Shown here: piece by piece, positions 6,623 to 6,684 of the stretch
Numbering within the stretch: the first letter of the stretch is position 1
Layout: each line of letters starts with the position of its first letter
NCBI GenBank assembly: GCA_023390695.1
Contig: JAEWCJ010000444.1
Coordinates: 1-6,684 of the forward strand
Origin: Pseudomonadota bacterium
GTDB lineage: Bacteria > Pseudomonadota > Alphaproteobacteria > Rhizobiales > Xanthobacteraceae
Length of the DNA stretch: 6,684 nucleotides
Direction: 5' to 3'
The notes under the pieces: generated by a model
Database searches by the model: none
What the model saw: only the letters and a program-made list of their open reading frames with translations
What the model was told of the DNA's origin: nothing
Translations under genes and position numbers: made by a program

Positions 6623-6684
6623 GTCATGCCCGCGCTTGTCGCGGGCATCCACGTCTTACATGCCACAGCAAGGCGTGGATGGCC
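6623..6684. repeat. Extragenic palindromic repeat, cut by the window edge
   Basis: Eleven bases after the isomerase gene a hairpin ATGCCCGCG-CTTGT-CGCGGGCAT (6626-6648) has a perfect 9-bp stem. It is followed by a second inverted pair, CATCCACGTCTT (6646-6657) with AAGGCGTGGATG (6670-6681), 11 of 12 bases complementary. The run then ends in GGCC at the edge, as if a matching second hairpin follows. This layout is known from abundant intergenic repeats of Bradyrhizobium and relatives. There is no T-run, so it is not a standard terminator, though it could stabilise the mRNA end. Confidence 0.7.

Overview
The window looks like alphaproteobacterial chromosome, most likely Hyphomicrobiales (Bradyrhizobium-type). 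The evidence is a GC-rich right half with strong third-position G/C bias, a tRNA-Gln whose CCA end is encoded, and a palindromic extragenic repeat at the right edge of the kind common in that group. The genus is an inference; nothing in the window fixes it.

Left part (1-3143, moderate GC). A minus-strand gene for an NMT1/SsuA-type periplasmic substrate-binding protein starts at 607 and runs off the left edge. Its frame breaks near 420-424 and the family sequence continues in another frame, so it is a frameshifted (or mis-sequenced) copy. A 161-bp divergent promoter region carries a perfect 7-bp inverted repeat that fills the spacer of the best leftward promoter candidate. Rightward from it runs a two-gene unit: a 438-aa protein made of three tandem RidA/YjgF-like domains, all lacking the usual catalytic arginine, and 41 bp later a 338-aa cytoplasmic asparaginase-family amidohydrolase. 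Together the three genes suggest a small catabolic module that imports and deamidates a nitrogen-containing compound not identifiable from sequence.

Middle (3144-3872). About 650 bp holds no gene I can recognise, followed by a minus-strand tRNA-Gln(UUG) whose 3' end points left. The tRNA coincides with a sharp rise in GC, so the left part may be an accessory segment lying at the 3' end of the tRNA. No integrase or duplicated tRNA end is visible in this window.

Right part (4064-6612, high GC). Two translationally coupled genes encode a long-form (595-aa) acyl-CoA dehydrogenase of the DmdC-like type and a 254-aa crotonase-fold protein. The latter lacks both hydratase glutamates but keeps the glutamate typical of delta3,delta2-enoyl-CoA isomerases. 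They form an ordinary acyl-CoA oxidation pair. The window ends inside the extragenic palindromic repeat.

No CRISPR array, defence system or clearly new molecular machine is present. The most unusual items are the triple-RidA/asparaginase pair with its possible operator, and the compositional junction at the tRNA.
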